From the NCBI RefSeq assembly GCF_013035425.1, contig NZ_WQHX01000003.1, positions 261,001 through 325,000 of the forward strand: a DNA stretch of 64,000 bases. The letters are read 5' to 3'. Below, in pieces: positions 35,769 to 45,016 of the stretch. Position 1 is the stretch's first letter. Every line of letters starts with the position of its first letter. The notes beneath the pieces were generated by a model. That model saw only the letters and a list, made by a program, of their open reading frames with translations. It did no database searches and was not told the origin of the DNA. Both the position numbers and the translations under genes were made by a program. Source of the DNA: Ruegeria arenilitoris (GTDB lineage Bacteria > Pseudomonadota > Alphaproteobacteria > Rhodobacterales > Rhodobacteraceae).

Positions 35769-36550
35769 TGTCGGACAACACTCCTGTCGTACAGGGCCGC
35801 GGAATCGTTAAGCGTTATGGCCACGTGACCGCAATAGACCACTCTGATTTCGAATTGAGACAAGGCGAAATTCTGGCTGTCATCGGGGATAACGGCGCTG
35901 GCAAATCGTCAATCGTAAAGGCGATTTGCGGTGCTACTATCCCAGACGAGGGGGAAATCCTGATCGAGGGTAAAAAAGTCAACTTCACCTCTCCGATTGA
36001 CGCCCGAAATATGGGGATCGAAATCGTCTATCAACAGCTCGCGATGTCGCCGGCGTTATCAATCTCTGACAACATGTTTATGGGTCGGGAAATCCGAAAA
36101 ACCGGTTTCATGGGTAAATTTCTGCGGCAGTTGGATCGCCCCGCGATGGAAAAGTTTGCCCGGGAAAAGTTGACCGAACTAGGGTTGATGACCGTGCAGT
36201 CTATCAATCAGGCGGTCGAAACCCTATCTGGCGGGCAACGCCAAGGTGTTGCCGTCGCACGCGCCGCGGCTTTTGCTTCCAAGTTCATAATCATGGATGA
36301 ACCGACTGCAGCTCTCGGAGTTAAGGAAAGCCGGAAAGTTCTTGAACTGATTCAAGATGTAAGAGCGCGGGGAATTCCGATTATCCTTATAAGCCACAAC
36401 ATGCCACATGTTTTTGAGGTTGCAGACCGTATTCATGTGCATCGGCTGGGCAAGCGGCTCTGCACCATTGATCCAAAGGACTATACGATGTCTGACGCAG
36501 TTGCGTTCATGACAGGTGCTAAAGAGCCGCCAAGCGAGGATGCAGCTTGA
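35768..36550 (+). CDS. frcA: Fructose-type ABC transporter ATPase (single domain)
   Basis: 260 residues from ATG 35768, which overlaps the frcC stop; the frame is open further upstream inside frcC, but that is a shadow. Walker A is GDNGAGKSS, the signature LSGGQRQGVAVARA, Walker B FIIMDEPTAALG and the switch His LISHNMPHVFEVADR. It has only one ATPase domain, as in FrcA, whereas RbsA-type sugar ATPases have two. It is coupled to frcK by a TTGA overlap. Confidence 0.87.
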   Translation: MSDNTPVVQGRGIVKRYGHVTAIDHSDFELRQGEILAVIGDNGAGKSSIVKAICGATIPDEGEILIEGKKVNFTSPIDARNMGIEIVYQQLAMSPALSISDNMFMGREIRKTGFMGKFLRQLDRPAMEKFAREKLTELGLMTVQSINQAVETLSGGQRQGVAVARAAAFASKFIIMDEPTAALGVKESRKVLELIQDVRARGIPIILISHNMPHVFEVADRIHVHRLGKRLCTIDPKDYTMSDAVAFMTGAKEPPSEDAA

Positions 36551-37206
36551 TTGAACGTGATACGAAAATAGTCTGCGATTTGGTCAAGAGTAAGCTGCGA
36601 ACCGGAACAAGAACCGTCGTCGCGATCGCTGGTCCTCCAGCCTCCGGTAAATCGACTTTGGCCCAAGCGGTGGTTCGGGCGCTCAATTGCGAGCGCAATG
36701 AGAGTGCGCCTTTCGCAGCCTTGTTAGAGATGGATGGATATCATTTAGACAATCGGCTGCTTGAGTCGCGTGGGCTATTGGCAAGAAAAGGTTCGCCCGA
36801 GACATTTGATGCAGCCGGTTTCGCCGAAACCGTTCGGAGACTTGAGGCGGCTGACCGAGAAACGTTCCATCCTAAATTTGATCGTCAAATGGACCTTTCA
36901 ATTGCAAATGCCGTTGCAATCTCGCCGGATACTCCAATTGTAGTCGTCGAAGGGAATTATCTTTTGTTAAAGGCCGAACCATGGAGGTTCATGAAAGACC
37001 GGTTTAGTGCAAGCGTTTTTGTTGGGCCGACAATGGAGGTTCTACAGGAGCGACTCGTGCAACGGTGGATAAATCATGGACTGGACGCTGAAACGGCTTT
37101 GAAAAAGACATTAAAGAACGATTTGCCTAATGCAGAGCTCGTTCTTAGTGCAAGCGAAGAAGCCGATATCTTATTGAAACAAGACTACGACGAATACGTT
37201 CAATAA
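36547..37206 (+). CDS. frcK: P-loop kinase-like protein of the frc operon
   Basis: 219 residues starting at TTG 36547, overlapping the frcA stop. Walker A is AGPPASGKSTLA, and MDGYHLDNRLL with Asp, plus VVVEGNYLLL, place it with the uridine kinase/pantothenate kinase-like P-loop kinases. In the rhizobial frc operon the equivalent gene is frcK. It probably phosphorylates the imported sugar or a related molecule, which I infer from context. Confidence 0.83.
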   Translation: MIERDTKIVCDLVKSKLRTGTRTVVAIAGPPASGKSTLAQAVVRALNCERNESAPFAALLEMDGYHLDNRLLESRGLLARKGSPETFDAAGFAETVRRLEAADRETFHPKFDRQMDLSIANAVAISPDTPIVVVEGNYLLLKAEPWRFMKDRFSASVFVGPTMEVLQERLVQRWINHGLDAETALKKTLKNDLPNAELVLSASEEADILLKQDYDEYVQ

Positions 37207-37633
37207 GCCGATCAGATTTAGGATTGCTGGCCTTCTCTTGGGCTTTGCGGTTGCCTGAGACAGCAGGAAAAGTTCAAAATGTTTTAGTTCCCCGTGGAGG
37301 GATGGCAGGCTGCTCGTCGGTGGGAAGATTGAAAATCGTATGTCCTCCGAGTTCGCGCGAGACTGCCTACGCGTACTTGATTGTCCAGGGTGCCATATCT
37401 CAACAACAGTGGTTAGCAAGTAAACGAATGCTTTTCAGTGCATTGAGTGACGAACTCAAAAAAAATTTACAAAATATCAGAAGTTTTGTTTATTCGTTTA
37501 CAAAACTTTCCATCAAAACTAATCAGTTATTGTGAAATTTTCTGACCCGTTTCCATAATCGGCTTGCACAAGTGTGCGCTCTCACCAGCTGGAAGAGGAG
37601 CCAGAAGGTGGGGAATGGAAATGGGAGGAATTT
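37207..37633. other. 427-bp intergenic region upstream of the first HAAT transporter
   Basis: The second half is AT-rich and holds a candidate promoter (37530-37559). A 103-codon plus-strand frame (37224-37535) is open but shows no domain, signal or ribosome site, so it is not called. Confidence 0.4.
37530..37559 (+). promoter_or_regulatory. Candidate sigma70 promoter of the first HAAT transporter operon
   Basis: TTGTGA and CATAAT are 18 bp apart in an AT-rich stretch, about 75 bp before the binding-protein start codon. Confidence 0.4.
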
Positions 37634-38980
37634 ATGACTAACAAAAATGTCACACGCCGCGGCGTGTTGAAATCTGGTGCGGTCGCAAGTACCGGATTGG
37701 CCCTGCCAACAATTTTTACCGCCTCATCAGCGGCAGCCTTCACGAACGAGCCAACCGGATCGTCGGTTGTACTGGGCTTCAACGTCCCGCAGACCGGCCC
37801 ATATGCCGAAGAGGGCAACGATGAATTGCTTGCGCAGCAGTTGGCCGTTGAGCACTTGAACGGTGAAGGCGACGGTGGGTGCCTGAACACGTTCTCGTCC
37901 AAGGTCCTTCAGGGCAACGGAATCCTTGGAAAGAAAGTTGAGTTCGTAACCGGAGACACTCAAACCAAATCAGACGCCGCGCGTGCATCCGCCAAGTCGA
38001 TGATCGAAAAAGACGGCGCAATTATGATCAACGGTGGTTCATCCTCGGGTGTGGCCGTTGCTGTGCAGGGCCTATGCCAAGAGGCGGGCGTGATCTTTAT
38101 GGCCGGCCTGACCCATGCCAACGACACCACTGGCAAGGACAAGAAGGCAAATGGCTTCCGCCATTTCTTTAACGCTTATATGTCGGGTGCCGCACTGGCG
38201 CCGGTTCTGGCGGCAGAAATGGGCAATGAGCGTCGCGCTTACCATTTAACGGCAGACTACAACTGGGGATGGACCCAGGAAGAGTCGATTGTTGCTTCGA
38301 CCGAAGCTCTGGGATGGGAAACGGTCAACACGGTTAAGACACCACTCGCATCAACGGATTTCTCGTCCTACATTGCGCCGGTTCTGAACTCGGGTGCGGA
38401 TGTTTTGGTTTTGAACCACTACGGCGGCAACATGGTGAATTCGCTGACCAACGCGATCCAGTTCGGTCTGCTGGACAAGGTGGCCAACGGAAAAGACTTC
38501 AAAATCGTTGTGCCGCTTTACTCTGAATTGATGGCTGCTGGTGCAGGCGAAAACATCAAGGGTGTGCTGGGTTCGATGAACTGGAACTGGCAGCTGCAGG
38601 ATGAGGGTACCAAGGCCTTTGTAAAATCCTTCGGCGAGAAATATGGTAAGCCTCCGTCGAACTCGGCTCAGACCTGCTATGCACAGACGCTGCTTTATGC
38701 AGATGCGGTTGAACGCGCAGGTACTTTCAACCCGTGCGGTGTTGTCGAAGCATTGGAAGACTTTGAATTCGACGGGCTGGGCAACGGACCCACATGGTAC
38801 CGTGGTGCGGATCACCAGTGCTTCAAGGACGTTCTTGTGGTGCGGGGTAACCAGAACCCAACAAACGAGTACGACACACTGGAAATCGTTGAGATCACTC
38901 CGCGTGCACAGGTTGAGTACGATCCGGAGCATCCGATGTTCGCCGGTGGCGATCTCGGCGAGTGCAACCCGGGTGCATAA
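37634..38980 (+). CDS. HAAT-type ABC transporter substrate-binding protein, Tat-exported
   Basis: 448 residues from ATG 37634 with GGAGGAA upstream. The N-terminus TRRGVLKSGAVASTGLALP has the twin arginines and hydrophobic stretch of a Tat signal. The mature part is a Leu/Ile/Val-binding-protein-like fold: VLGFNVPQTGPYAEEG, INGGSSSGVAVAVQ, YNWGWTQEES. It is the first gene of an operon with two permeases and two ATPases. It resembles the group placed beside urea or short-chain amide uptake genes, and the urt operon follows directly, so amides or urea-like solutes are plausible, but the ligand is not proven. Confidence 0.82.
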   Translation: MTNKNVTRRGVLKSGAVASTGLALPTIFTASSAAAFTNEPTGSSVVLGFNVPQTGPYAEEGNDELLAQQLAVEHLNGEGDGGCLNTFSSKVLQGNGILGKKVEFVTGDTQTKSDAARASAKSMIEKDGAIMINGGSSSGVAVAVQGLCQEAGVIFMAGLTHANDTTGKDKKANGFRHFFNAYMSGAALAPVLAAEMGNERRAYHLTADYNWGWTQEESIVASTEALGWETVNTVKTPLASTDFSSYIAPVLNSGADVLVLNHYGGNMVNSLTNAIQFGLLDKVANGKDFKIVVPLYSELMAAGAGENIKGVLGSMNWNWQLQDEGTKAFVKSFGEKYGKPPSNSAQTCYAQTLLYADAVERAGTFNPCGVVEALEDFEFDGLGNGPTWYRGADHQCFKDVLVVRGNQNPTNEYDTLEIVEITPRAQVEYDPEHPMFAGGDLGECNPGA

Positions 38981-38994
38981 GGTCTTTGGCCTTC

Positions 38995-39020
38995 GTCTGG
39001 TCGCTGATAGGCGGCCAGAC
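38995..39020 (+). terminator. Hairpin after the first HAAT binding-protein gene
   Basis: GTCTGGTCGC and GCGGCCAGAC pair over 10 bp with one G-T wobble around a 6-base loop. It lies 14 bp after the stop and before the permease gene. Without a T-tract, it is probably an mRNA-stabilising or partial-termination element. Confidence 0.5.
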
Positions 39021-39089
39021 ACTCTCAGCCGGGTGACTTTTCCTCGTGCTGACCACTCAAATAACGCTGACCAACCTTGAGGTGGGGCA

Positions 39090-40121
39090 ATGGACGCCAT
39101 CCTATTGCAAATTCTGAACGGGCTGGACAAGGGTTCGGCTTATGCGCTTATCGCGTTGGGTCTGACACTGATTTTCGGCACGCTTGGGGTCGTGAACTTT
39201 GCCCACGGGGCCTTGTTTATGATCGGTGCGTTCTGCGCAGTGACCTTGCAAAAGCTTATGAACCTGAGTTTCGAAGTCGTTGATGAATCTCAGCAGGATT
39301 TTCTTGGTAATCCGCTGAAAGTGGAAACGCCCTATGTTGAAGCTTGGTTCGGACCAGAAGTCGGCGCTGCAATCATTGATTGGTCCGTTCCGTTGGCCAT
39401 CCTTTTTGCGATTCCCATCATGCTGTTGGTCGGCTACGTAATGGAAAGGGGCCTGATTAAGTATTTCTACAAACGTCCTCATGCGGACCAAATTCTTGTG
39501 ACTTTCGGCTTGGCGATCGTGTTGCAGGAAATCGTGAAGTACTTCTTTGGCGCAAACCCAATTCAGACACCTCCGCCAGATGCGCTGAGTGGGTCGATCG
39601 ACCTTGGCGTTATGGTAGGTTTTGACCCGAACGCGATAATATACCCAATATGGCGACTCGTTTATTTTGGCTTTGCCGTTGCGATTATTGGCGCGGTATT
39701 CTCTTTCCTTCAATTTACAACCTTTGGGATGGTGGTGCGGGCCGGGATGGCGGACCGTGAAACAGTAGGATTGCTGGGGATCAATATCGACCGTCGTTTC
39801 ACAATCATGTTCGGGATTGCCGCTGCCGTCGCAGGGCTGGCGGGGGTCATGTACGGACCTCTTAATCCGCCAAATTATCACATGGGTATGGATTTTCTGG
39901 TTCTTAGCTTTGTCGTTGTTGTTGTTGGCGGCATGGGATCGCTGCCCGGAGCGGTTCTCGCCGGATTTCTGCTGGGCATCCTGGAAAGTTTTGCATCGAC
40001 TACGTGGGCTACAACTACAATCCCAGGCATCAACCAGATCATCATCTACCTTGTTGCCATCATCGTGTTGCTCACGCGGCCGCGCGGGCTGATGGGCCGC
40101 AAAGGCGTGATGGAGGAATAA
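39090..40121 (+). CDS. HAAT-type ABC permease (LivH-like)
   Basis: 343 residues with about eight membrane segments. GSAYALIALGLTLIFGTLGVVNFAHGALFMIGAF is the classic LivH start, and the coupling region around RAGMADRETVGLLGINIDRRFTIMFG and GGMGSLPGAVLAGFLLG follow. An insert of about 60 residues with a hydrophilic loop (VDESQQDFLGNPLKVETPYV) lies between the first segments. GAGGTGGGG precedes the ATG. It pairs with the LivM-like protein encoded 3 bp downstream. Confidence 0.87.
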   Translation: MDAILLQILNGLDKGSAYALIALGLTLIFGTLGVVNFAHGALFMIGAFCAVTLQKLMNLSFEVVDESQQDFLGNPLKVETPYVEAWFGPEVGAAIIDWSVPLAILFAIPIMLLVGYVMERGLIKYFYKRPHADQILVTFGLAIVLQEIVKYFFGANPIQTPPPDALSGSIDLGVMVGFDPNAIIYPIWRLVYFGFAVAIIGAVFSFLQFTTFGMVVRAGMADRETVGLLGINIDRRFTIMFGIAAAVAGLAGVMYGPLNPPNYHMGMDFLVLSFVVVVVGGMGSLPGAVLAGFLLGILESFASTTWATTTIPGINQIIIYLVAIIVLLTRPRGLMGRKGVMEE

Positions 40122-40124
40122 GAT

Positions 40125-41330
40125 ATGTTGGGACTAAACAAAAAAGACACAAGCCTCCTGATTATTGTCGGCCTCCTGACATTGCTGGCCCCTTTCATCC
40201 TGAACCCGTTCCCAGAAGGCAGCGCGATGGCGCAGTTCAACGCGGGCTATCCGGACCTGATGCAGAGATTTGTGATCTTCGGAATCTTTGCAATTGGCTT
40301 CAACATCCTTTTTGGCCTGACTGGCTATTTGTCCTTCGGTCACGCGGCCTTTTTGGGGGTCGGCTCATATTCGGCAGTTTGGATGTTCAAGCTGCTCAGC
40401 TACAACGTTATTCCTGCTATTGCGCTTAGTGTTGTCGTCGCTGGGCTGTTTTCTTTGCTGATCGGCTTTGTCAGCCTTCGCCGGTCGGGGATTTACTTTT
40501 CGATCCTGACTCTGGCCTTTGCGCAAATGAGCTTTGCTCTGGCATATTCAGTCCTGTCGAACCCAAAGTTTAATCTGACAAACGGCGAAACCGGTTTGCA
40601 GGTTTACGCGGACGATCCGCAAATCTTGCAGGGGGCCAATTCACCCGACCTGCCGCATTTGTTCGGTCTGCCTATGCGTGCCACCTACACTATGGATGTT
40701 GGCGCTTGGAGCTTTGACTTTAACGCGGGTTACTACCTGTGCGCAGTTGTCATGATGGTGGTGTTTTATCTGGCCATCCGTATCTTCCGGTCGCCATTTG
40801 GAATGATGCTGCGTGCGGTGAAATCGAACCAACAGCGGATGAACTACACCGGTTTGAATTCCAAACCCTATACGCTTGCGGCTTTTGTGATTTCGGGAAT
40901 GTACGCGGGTTTGGCCGGTGGTCTTATGGCGGCGATGGACCCGTTGGCTGGTGCAGAACGGATGCAGTGGACTGCCTCGGGTGAGGTTGTGCTCATGACC
41001 ATTCTGGGCGGCACCGGCACTTTGATAGGCCCGATTTTGGGTGCAGGTTTTATTAAGTATTTCGAGAACATTTTCTCGAAAATCAACGACAACGTCCTGC
41101 ACAGCTGGTTTGCGTTCTTACCTGATGGATTGGAGGATGCGGTTGTTTTCCTCATCCATCCGTTTATCGGTAAGGGGTGGCACTTGACCCTTGGCATCCT
41201 GTTCATGCTGGTGGTCATTTATCTACCCGGCGGTCTCGTGGAAGGCGGCCAGCGCATGCTCAACTGGTTCAAAAACAAAAAAACTGCAACCGACGACACT
41301 AAGTCGGGCAAAACCGAACCAGCGGAATAA
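40125..41330 (+). CDS. HAAT-type ABC permease (LivM-like)
   Basis: 401 residues with about ten membrane segments. [31 protein letters not shown] is the LivM hallmark, and [38 protein letters not shown] is the coupling loop. The C-terminus is charged and cytoplasmic. GGAGG lies before the ATG, and the gap to the LivH-like gene is 3 bp. It completes the membrane part of the first HAAT transporter. Confidence 0.87.
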   Translation: MLGLNKKDTSLLIIVGLLTLLAPFILNPFPEGSAMAQFNAGYPDLMQRFVIFGIFAIGFNILFGLTGYLSFGHAAFLGVGSYSAVWMFKLLSYNVIPAIALSVVVAGLFSLLIGFVSLRRSGIYFSILTLAFAQMSFALAYSVLSNPKFNLTNGETGLQVYADDPQILQGANSPDLPHLFGLPMRATYTMDVGAWSFDFNAGYYLCAVVMMVVFYLAIRIFRSPFGMMLRAVKSNQQRMNYTGLNSKPYTLAAFVISGMYAGLAGGLMAAMDPLAGAERMQWTASGEVVLMTILGGTGTLIGPILGAGFIKYFENIFSKINDNVLHSWFAFLPDGLEDAVVFLIHPFIGKGWHLTLGILFMLVVIYLPGGLVEGGQRMLNWFKNKKTATDDTKSGKTEPAE

Positions 41331-41341
41331 GGGGTACGACA

Positions 41342-42097
41342 ATGGCAATCTTAAGAGTCAAAGACGTCAGCAAACGTTTCGGTGGGTTAAAAGCCTTGAC
41401 GGACGTGAACCTGAGCGTCGAAGAAAACTCAGTTCATGCGATTATCGGCCCGAACGGAGCAGGTAAATCCACCTTGCTGAATTGCCTCGTGGGCAAGCTG
41501 ATGCCCGATACCGGGACAGTTCTGTTTGACAATGCTTCCGTCCTTGGACTTGAGCCGTATCAGATTAACCAAATGGGCATCAGCCGCGTGTTTCAGACGC
41601 CTGAGATTTTCGGTGAACTCACTGTTATGGAAAACATGCTTATTCCAATCTTTGCGATGCGGGATGGCGCGTTTCGGATGCACGCTTATGAGACAATCGC
41701 CAACGAGAAAACCATTGTAGAACAAGCTGAATCTGTTCTTGAAGAAATGAATATGGCGGACAAACGGCAGATGCACGCCGCTGCACTGTCGCGTGGGGAC
41801 AAGAGGCGTTTGGAAATCGGCATGTGCCTGAGCCAAAACCCCCGCCTGCTTTTGTTGGATGAACCCACGGCAGGTATGGCTCGGGCAGACACCAACAATA
41901 CAATTGATTTGCTAAAGCAGATCAAAGATGAACGTGACATAACAATCGCGATTATTGAACACGACATGCACGTGGTTTTCAGCCTCGCTGAACGGATCAC
42001 CGTTCTAGCGCAGGGAACACCGCTGGTCGAAGACACTCCTGAAAATATCCGCGGAAACCCGAAAGTTCGAGAAGCTTACCTGGGCGAAGCAGCGTGA
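41342..42097 (+). CDS. HAAT-type ABC ATPase (LivG-like)
   Basis: 251 residues. Walker A is GPNGAGKST, then the Q-loop region ISRVFQTPEIFGELTVMENM. The signature is replaced by LSRGDKRRLEIGMCL, an accepted LivG variant of LSGG. Walker B is LLLLDEPTAGMARAD, and the switch His is IEHDMHVVFSLAERI. The C-terminal tail with ENIRGNPKVREAYLGE is characteristic of LivG. It lies 11 bp after the LivM-like gene and 9 bp before the LivF-like gene. Confidence 0.88.
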   Translation: MAILRVKDVSKRFGGLKALTDVNLSVEENSVHAIIGPNGAGKSTLLNCLVGKLMPDTGTVLFDNASVLGLEPYQINQMGISRVFQTPEIFGELTVMENMLIPIFAMRDGAFRMHAYETIANEKTIVEQAESVLEEMNMADKRQMHAAALSRGDKRRLEIGMCLSQNPRLLLLDEPTAGMARADTNNTIDLLKQIKDERDITIAIIEHDMHVVFSLAERITVLAQGTPLVEDTPENIRGNPKVREAYLGEAA

Positions 42098-42106
42098 GGA
42101 AAAGCA

Positions 42107-42862
42107 ATGAACGAAAAACCTGACTTTTCAAAAGACGCCAACATGGCCAGCACCGCGCCCGCGTTTCTTTCAGTGTGGGACATGCACTCTTACTACGGTG
42201 AGAGCTACATCGTTCAGGGTGTGAACTTTAACGTGCACGAAGGCGAAATACTTGCGTTGTTGGGGCGAAATGGTGCTGGAAAAACATCGACGCTTCGCTC
42301 GATTGCGCGGGTCGGTGAACCAGAGGTCAAGCACGGGGAAATCTGGCTGGACCACCAGCCATTGCACAAAATGACCAGCTATGAAGCAGCGGCGGCCGGT
42401 CTTGGTCTGGTGCCAGAAGACAGACGGATTATTCCCGGTTTGACCGTGGAAGAAAACTTGCAACTTGCGCAAATAGCGCCTCCTGTCGGATGGTCGCTGG
42501 AGCGACTTTACGAACTGTTCCCCCGTCTTGGCGAACGCCGAAAGCAAGAAGGAATAACGCTGTCAGGCGGTGAACAGCAGATGCTTTCGATTGCAAGGGC
42601 ATTGGCAAGAGATATTAAGGTTTTGCTCTTGGATGAACCGTATGAAGGTTTGGCGCCGGTGATCGTCGACGAGATCGAAAAGACACTCATTCACGTGAAG
42701 CAGCAGGGGATGACAACCATTATTGTCGAACAAAACGCCATCCGTGCACTGGAACTGGCCGATCGTGCGATAATTCTGGATACAGGCAGCATCGTGTTTG
42801 ATGGAACCGCGAATGAAGTTCTGGAAAACAGTCAGCTTCGAGAAGAGTACTTGGCGATTTAA
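42107..42862 (+). CDS. HAAT-type ABC ATPase (LivF-like)
   Basis: 251 residues with AGGAAAA before the ATG. About 20 extra residues precede the core. Seen: DMHSYYGESYIVQGVNF, Walker A GRNGAGKTS, the LivF Q-loop region GLVPEDRRIIPGLTVEENL, signature LSGGEQQMLSIARA, Walker B VLLLDEPYEGLAP and VEQNAIRALELADRAI. It is the last gene of the first HAAT transporter operon. Confidence 0.88.
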   Translation: MNEKPDFSKDANMASTAPAFLSVWDMHSYYGESYIVQGVNFNVHEGEILALLGRNGAGKTSTLRSIARVGEPEVKHGEIWLDHQPLHKMTSYEAAAAGLGLVPEDRRIIPGLTVEENLQLAQIAPPVGWSLERLYELFPRLGERRKQEGITLSGGEQQMLSIARALARDIKVLLLDEPYEGLAPVIVDEIEKTLIHVKQQGMTTIIVEQNAIRALELADRAIILDTGSIVFDGTANEVLENSQLREEYLAI

Positions 42863-43005
42863 ACGGACAAAGGCCGTCGAAACTCACGGCTTTCGTTGAG
42901 CGCCACTGGGGGGACTGATCACGCTCTGCAATGGGCGGTCATCCAGCCATGCGGTTTCACAAATGCCTTCTTGACGATCAGATTTTCAGGCGCAATGCTG
43001 AATTC

Positions 43006-43392
43006 ATGGGCGTTTTGAAAACTTTGATTGCGTCGTCGGTGTTCCTCTGCGTGTCAGCTGCAAATCTTTATGCTGACGATGAGCTGGTGAAATCCTTTGC
43101 AAGCTGCGCTGGCAGGTATTCAGCGGAAATTGAGCACGCCTGGCTTTTGGATGATCCCAACGCAAAACAGTATGAAATGAAAAGAAAGGGATTTGTTTCC
43201 CTGCTGAATGCGACAATCGAGTCCGATAATGCGCAACACGTTTTGAGCCATCGCGTGAATGCGAAACATGCGCATTCGGCTCTTTTACAAACTGGGACCT
43301 TTGGTTCGGATGCGGCAACGTCGACAGCGGCGCGGAGAACTGCGGCTCGTCTCTTGTATCAGTGCAATTTGTTGCTGCTTGGTGGAACCTGA
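43006..43392 (+). CDS. Small secreted protein between the two HAAT transporters
   Basis: 128 residues from ATG 43006; the frame is open to 42931, but the signal peptide fits this start. The signal peptide is LKTLIASSVFLCVSAANLYADDE. The mature part has two cysteines (SFASCAGRYSAEIEHAW and YQCNLLLL) and is otherwise helical and alanine-rich. No family was recognised; I recall similar small proteins beside urea transport genes in roseobacters but cannot verify it. The position suggests a periplasmic helper of the transporters. Confidence 0.6.
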   Translation: MGVLKTLIASSVFLCVSAANLYADDELVKSFASCAGRYSAEIEHAWLLDDPNAKQYEMKRKGFVSLLNATIESDNAQHVLSHRVNAKHAHSALLQTGTFGSDAATSTAARRTAARLLYQCNLLLLGGT

Positions 43393-43531
43393 ACCAAACC
43401 GTTGCTGCGATGCCGCATTATTAGGCCTGCGTTGCGGCAATGCTGTAAAATTAAGCGATCACCTGAAACTTCCGGAAATCCTCGCTTACGTGGCTTACTC
43501 GTAGTCGCGTAAGTGAATACGACAGAGTTGC

Positions 43532-43544
43532 GCCGAAATTCGGC
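43532..43544. repeat. 13-bp palindrome upstream of urtA
   Basis: GCCGAAATTCGGC has perfect 6-bp arms around one central base. It lies in the 286-bp leader region of urtA and is followed by TTTGG. It may be an operator. No sigma54 promoter was seen in this region. Confidence 0.35.
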
Positions 43545-43678
43545 TTTGGAATTGTGCGAAGGTGCCCGGCCTAGGAACCTGATGACACCCTCGCACTCCG
43601 CAAATATGCGTAGGGGGTATATGGGGTGTTTTCGCGTTCCGAGCAACCCTGCTGCGCATCGCAAACAAGGAAATGCTG

Positions 43679-44950
43679 ATGCACAATACTCTTAAAACTA
43701 CCGCTGCCGTTCTGTTGGCTTCTGCTTTGCCAGCTTTGGCGGATTGTCCGATCAAGGTCGGCGTTCTGCATTCATTGTCTGGTACGATGGCGATCTCGGA
43801 AACCACGCTGAAAGACACGATGGAGATGCTGGTAGAACAGCAAAACGAAGCCGGTGGGCTTTTGGAATGCGAATTGGAAGCGGTCGTTGTCGATCCAGCT
43901 TCGGATTGGCCACTGTTCGCTGAAAAGGCACGTGAATTGCTTACTGTTCACGAAGTGGACGTAATCTTTGGCAACTGGACTTCCGTTTCGCGCAAATCTG
44001 TGTTGCCAGTCATCGAAGAATTGAACGGCCTTCTTTTCTATCCGGTTCAATATGAAGGTGAAGAAAGCTCGAAGAACGTCTTTTATACCGGCGCGGCACC
44101 GAACCAGCAGGCCATTCCGGCGACTGATTACTTTTTAGAAGAGCTCGAAGTTGAAAAATTTGCGCTTTTGGGTACCGACTACGTGTACCCGCGAACCACA
44201 AACAACATTCTTGAAAGTTATCTTCAGCAAAAAGGTATTGCCGCTGAAGATATCTTTGTGAACTACACTCCGTTCGGACATTCTGACTGGTCCAAGATTG
44301 TGGCTGATGTGGTTGCGCTGGGCGCAGACGGAAAGAAAGTTGGCGTTATTTCGACAATCAACGGCGATGCAAACGTCGGCTTTTATAAGGAGCTTGCGGC
44401 CGCAGGTATCTCGGCTGACGACATTCCTGTCGTTGCATTCTCGGTTGGCGAAGAAGAACTGGCAGGACTTGATACAACAAACCTAGTCGGTCACCTGGCG
44501 GCGTGGAACTACTTTCAGTCGGCGGACAGCGAAGCAAATGAAGCGTGGGTAGAAGCTTGGAAAGCGCGTATGGGTGAGGACCGCGTGACAAATGACCCGA
44601 TGGAGGCCCATTTCATTGGATTCAACATGTGGGTGAACGCGGCAACCGAGGCCGGAACGACCGAGGTCGATGCCGTGCGCGAGGCGATGTATGGTCAGGA
44701 ATTTCCGAACCTTACCGGAGGTACTGCCGTAATGCTGCCGAACCATCACTTGGCCAAACCGGTGTTGATCGGTGAAATTCAGGAAGACGGCCAGTTCGAT
44801 ATCATTAGCCAGACCGAAGAGGTGCCTGGCGACGCGTGGACCGATTACCTGCCGGAATCCGCCGTTCTAAAGTCCGATTGGAAAGAATTGGGCTGCGGAA
44901 TGTACAACACAGAAACTGAGAGCTGCGTGCAGATCAAGTCCAACTACTAA
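43679..44950 (+). CDS. urtA: Urea ABC transporter substrate-binding protein
   Basis: 423 residues from ATG 43679, which has AAGGA at proper distance; ATG 43673 is too close to it. Signal peptide (cleavage near PALADC). The family wording is clear: IKVGVLHSLSGTMAISETTLKDTMEMLVEQQN, then VFGNWTS-type stretch VIFGNWTSVSRKSVLP, LLFYPVQYEGEESSKNVFYTGAAPNQQ and a late FNMWVNA. These match UrtA, the periplasmic urea receptor. It starts the urtABCDE operon and is followed by a hairpin. Confidence 0.93.
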   Translation: MHNTLKTTAAVLLASALPALADCPIKVGVLHSLSGTMAISETTLKDTMEMLVEQQNEAGGLLECELEAVVVDPASDWPLFAEKARELLTVHEVDVIFGNWTSVSRKSVLPVIEELNGLLFYPVQYEGEESSKNVFYTGAAPNQQAIPATDYFLEELEVEKFALLGTDYVYPRTTNNILESYLQQKGIAAEDIFVNYTPFGHSDWSKIVADVVALGADGKKVGVISTINGDANVGFYKELAAAGISADDIPVVAFSVGEEELAGLDTTNLVGHLAAWNYFQSADSEANEAWVEAWKARMGEDRVTNDPMEAHFIGFNMWVNAATEAGTTEVDAVREAMYGQEFPNLTGGTAVMLPNHHLAKPVLIGEIQEDGQFDIISQTEEVPGDAWTDYLPESAVLKSDWKELGCGMYNTETESCVQIKSNY

Positions 44951-44965
44951 GATCTGAAACCTATT

Positions 44966-44994
44966 CCCCAAGGCGTTTGCATTGCGCCTTGGGG
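44966..44994 (+). terminator. Hairpin between urtA and urtB
   Basis: CCCCAAGGCG and CGCCTTGGGG form a perfect 10-bp stem with a 9-base loop, 15 bp after the urtA stop. No T-tract follows. It probably sets the higher level of the binding protein relative to urtBCDE. Confidence 0.65.
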
Positions 44995-45016
44995 CACCAC
45001 TCTGAGGTCACTTTCC

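Noticed and set aside
37224-37535. 103-codon frame between frcK and the first HAAT binding protein
   Set aside because: The translation shows no family likeness, the second half is AT-rich promoter-like DNA, and no ribosome site precedes it.
37634-38980. Naming the first HAAT binding protein as a branched-chain amino acid receptor (LivK)
   Set aside because: The fold is shared by receptors for amides, urea and amino acids; the context beside urt genes and the Tat signal make the default name unsafe.
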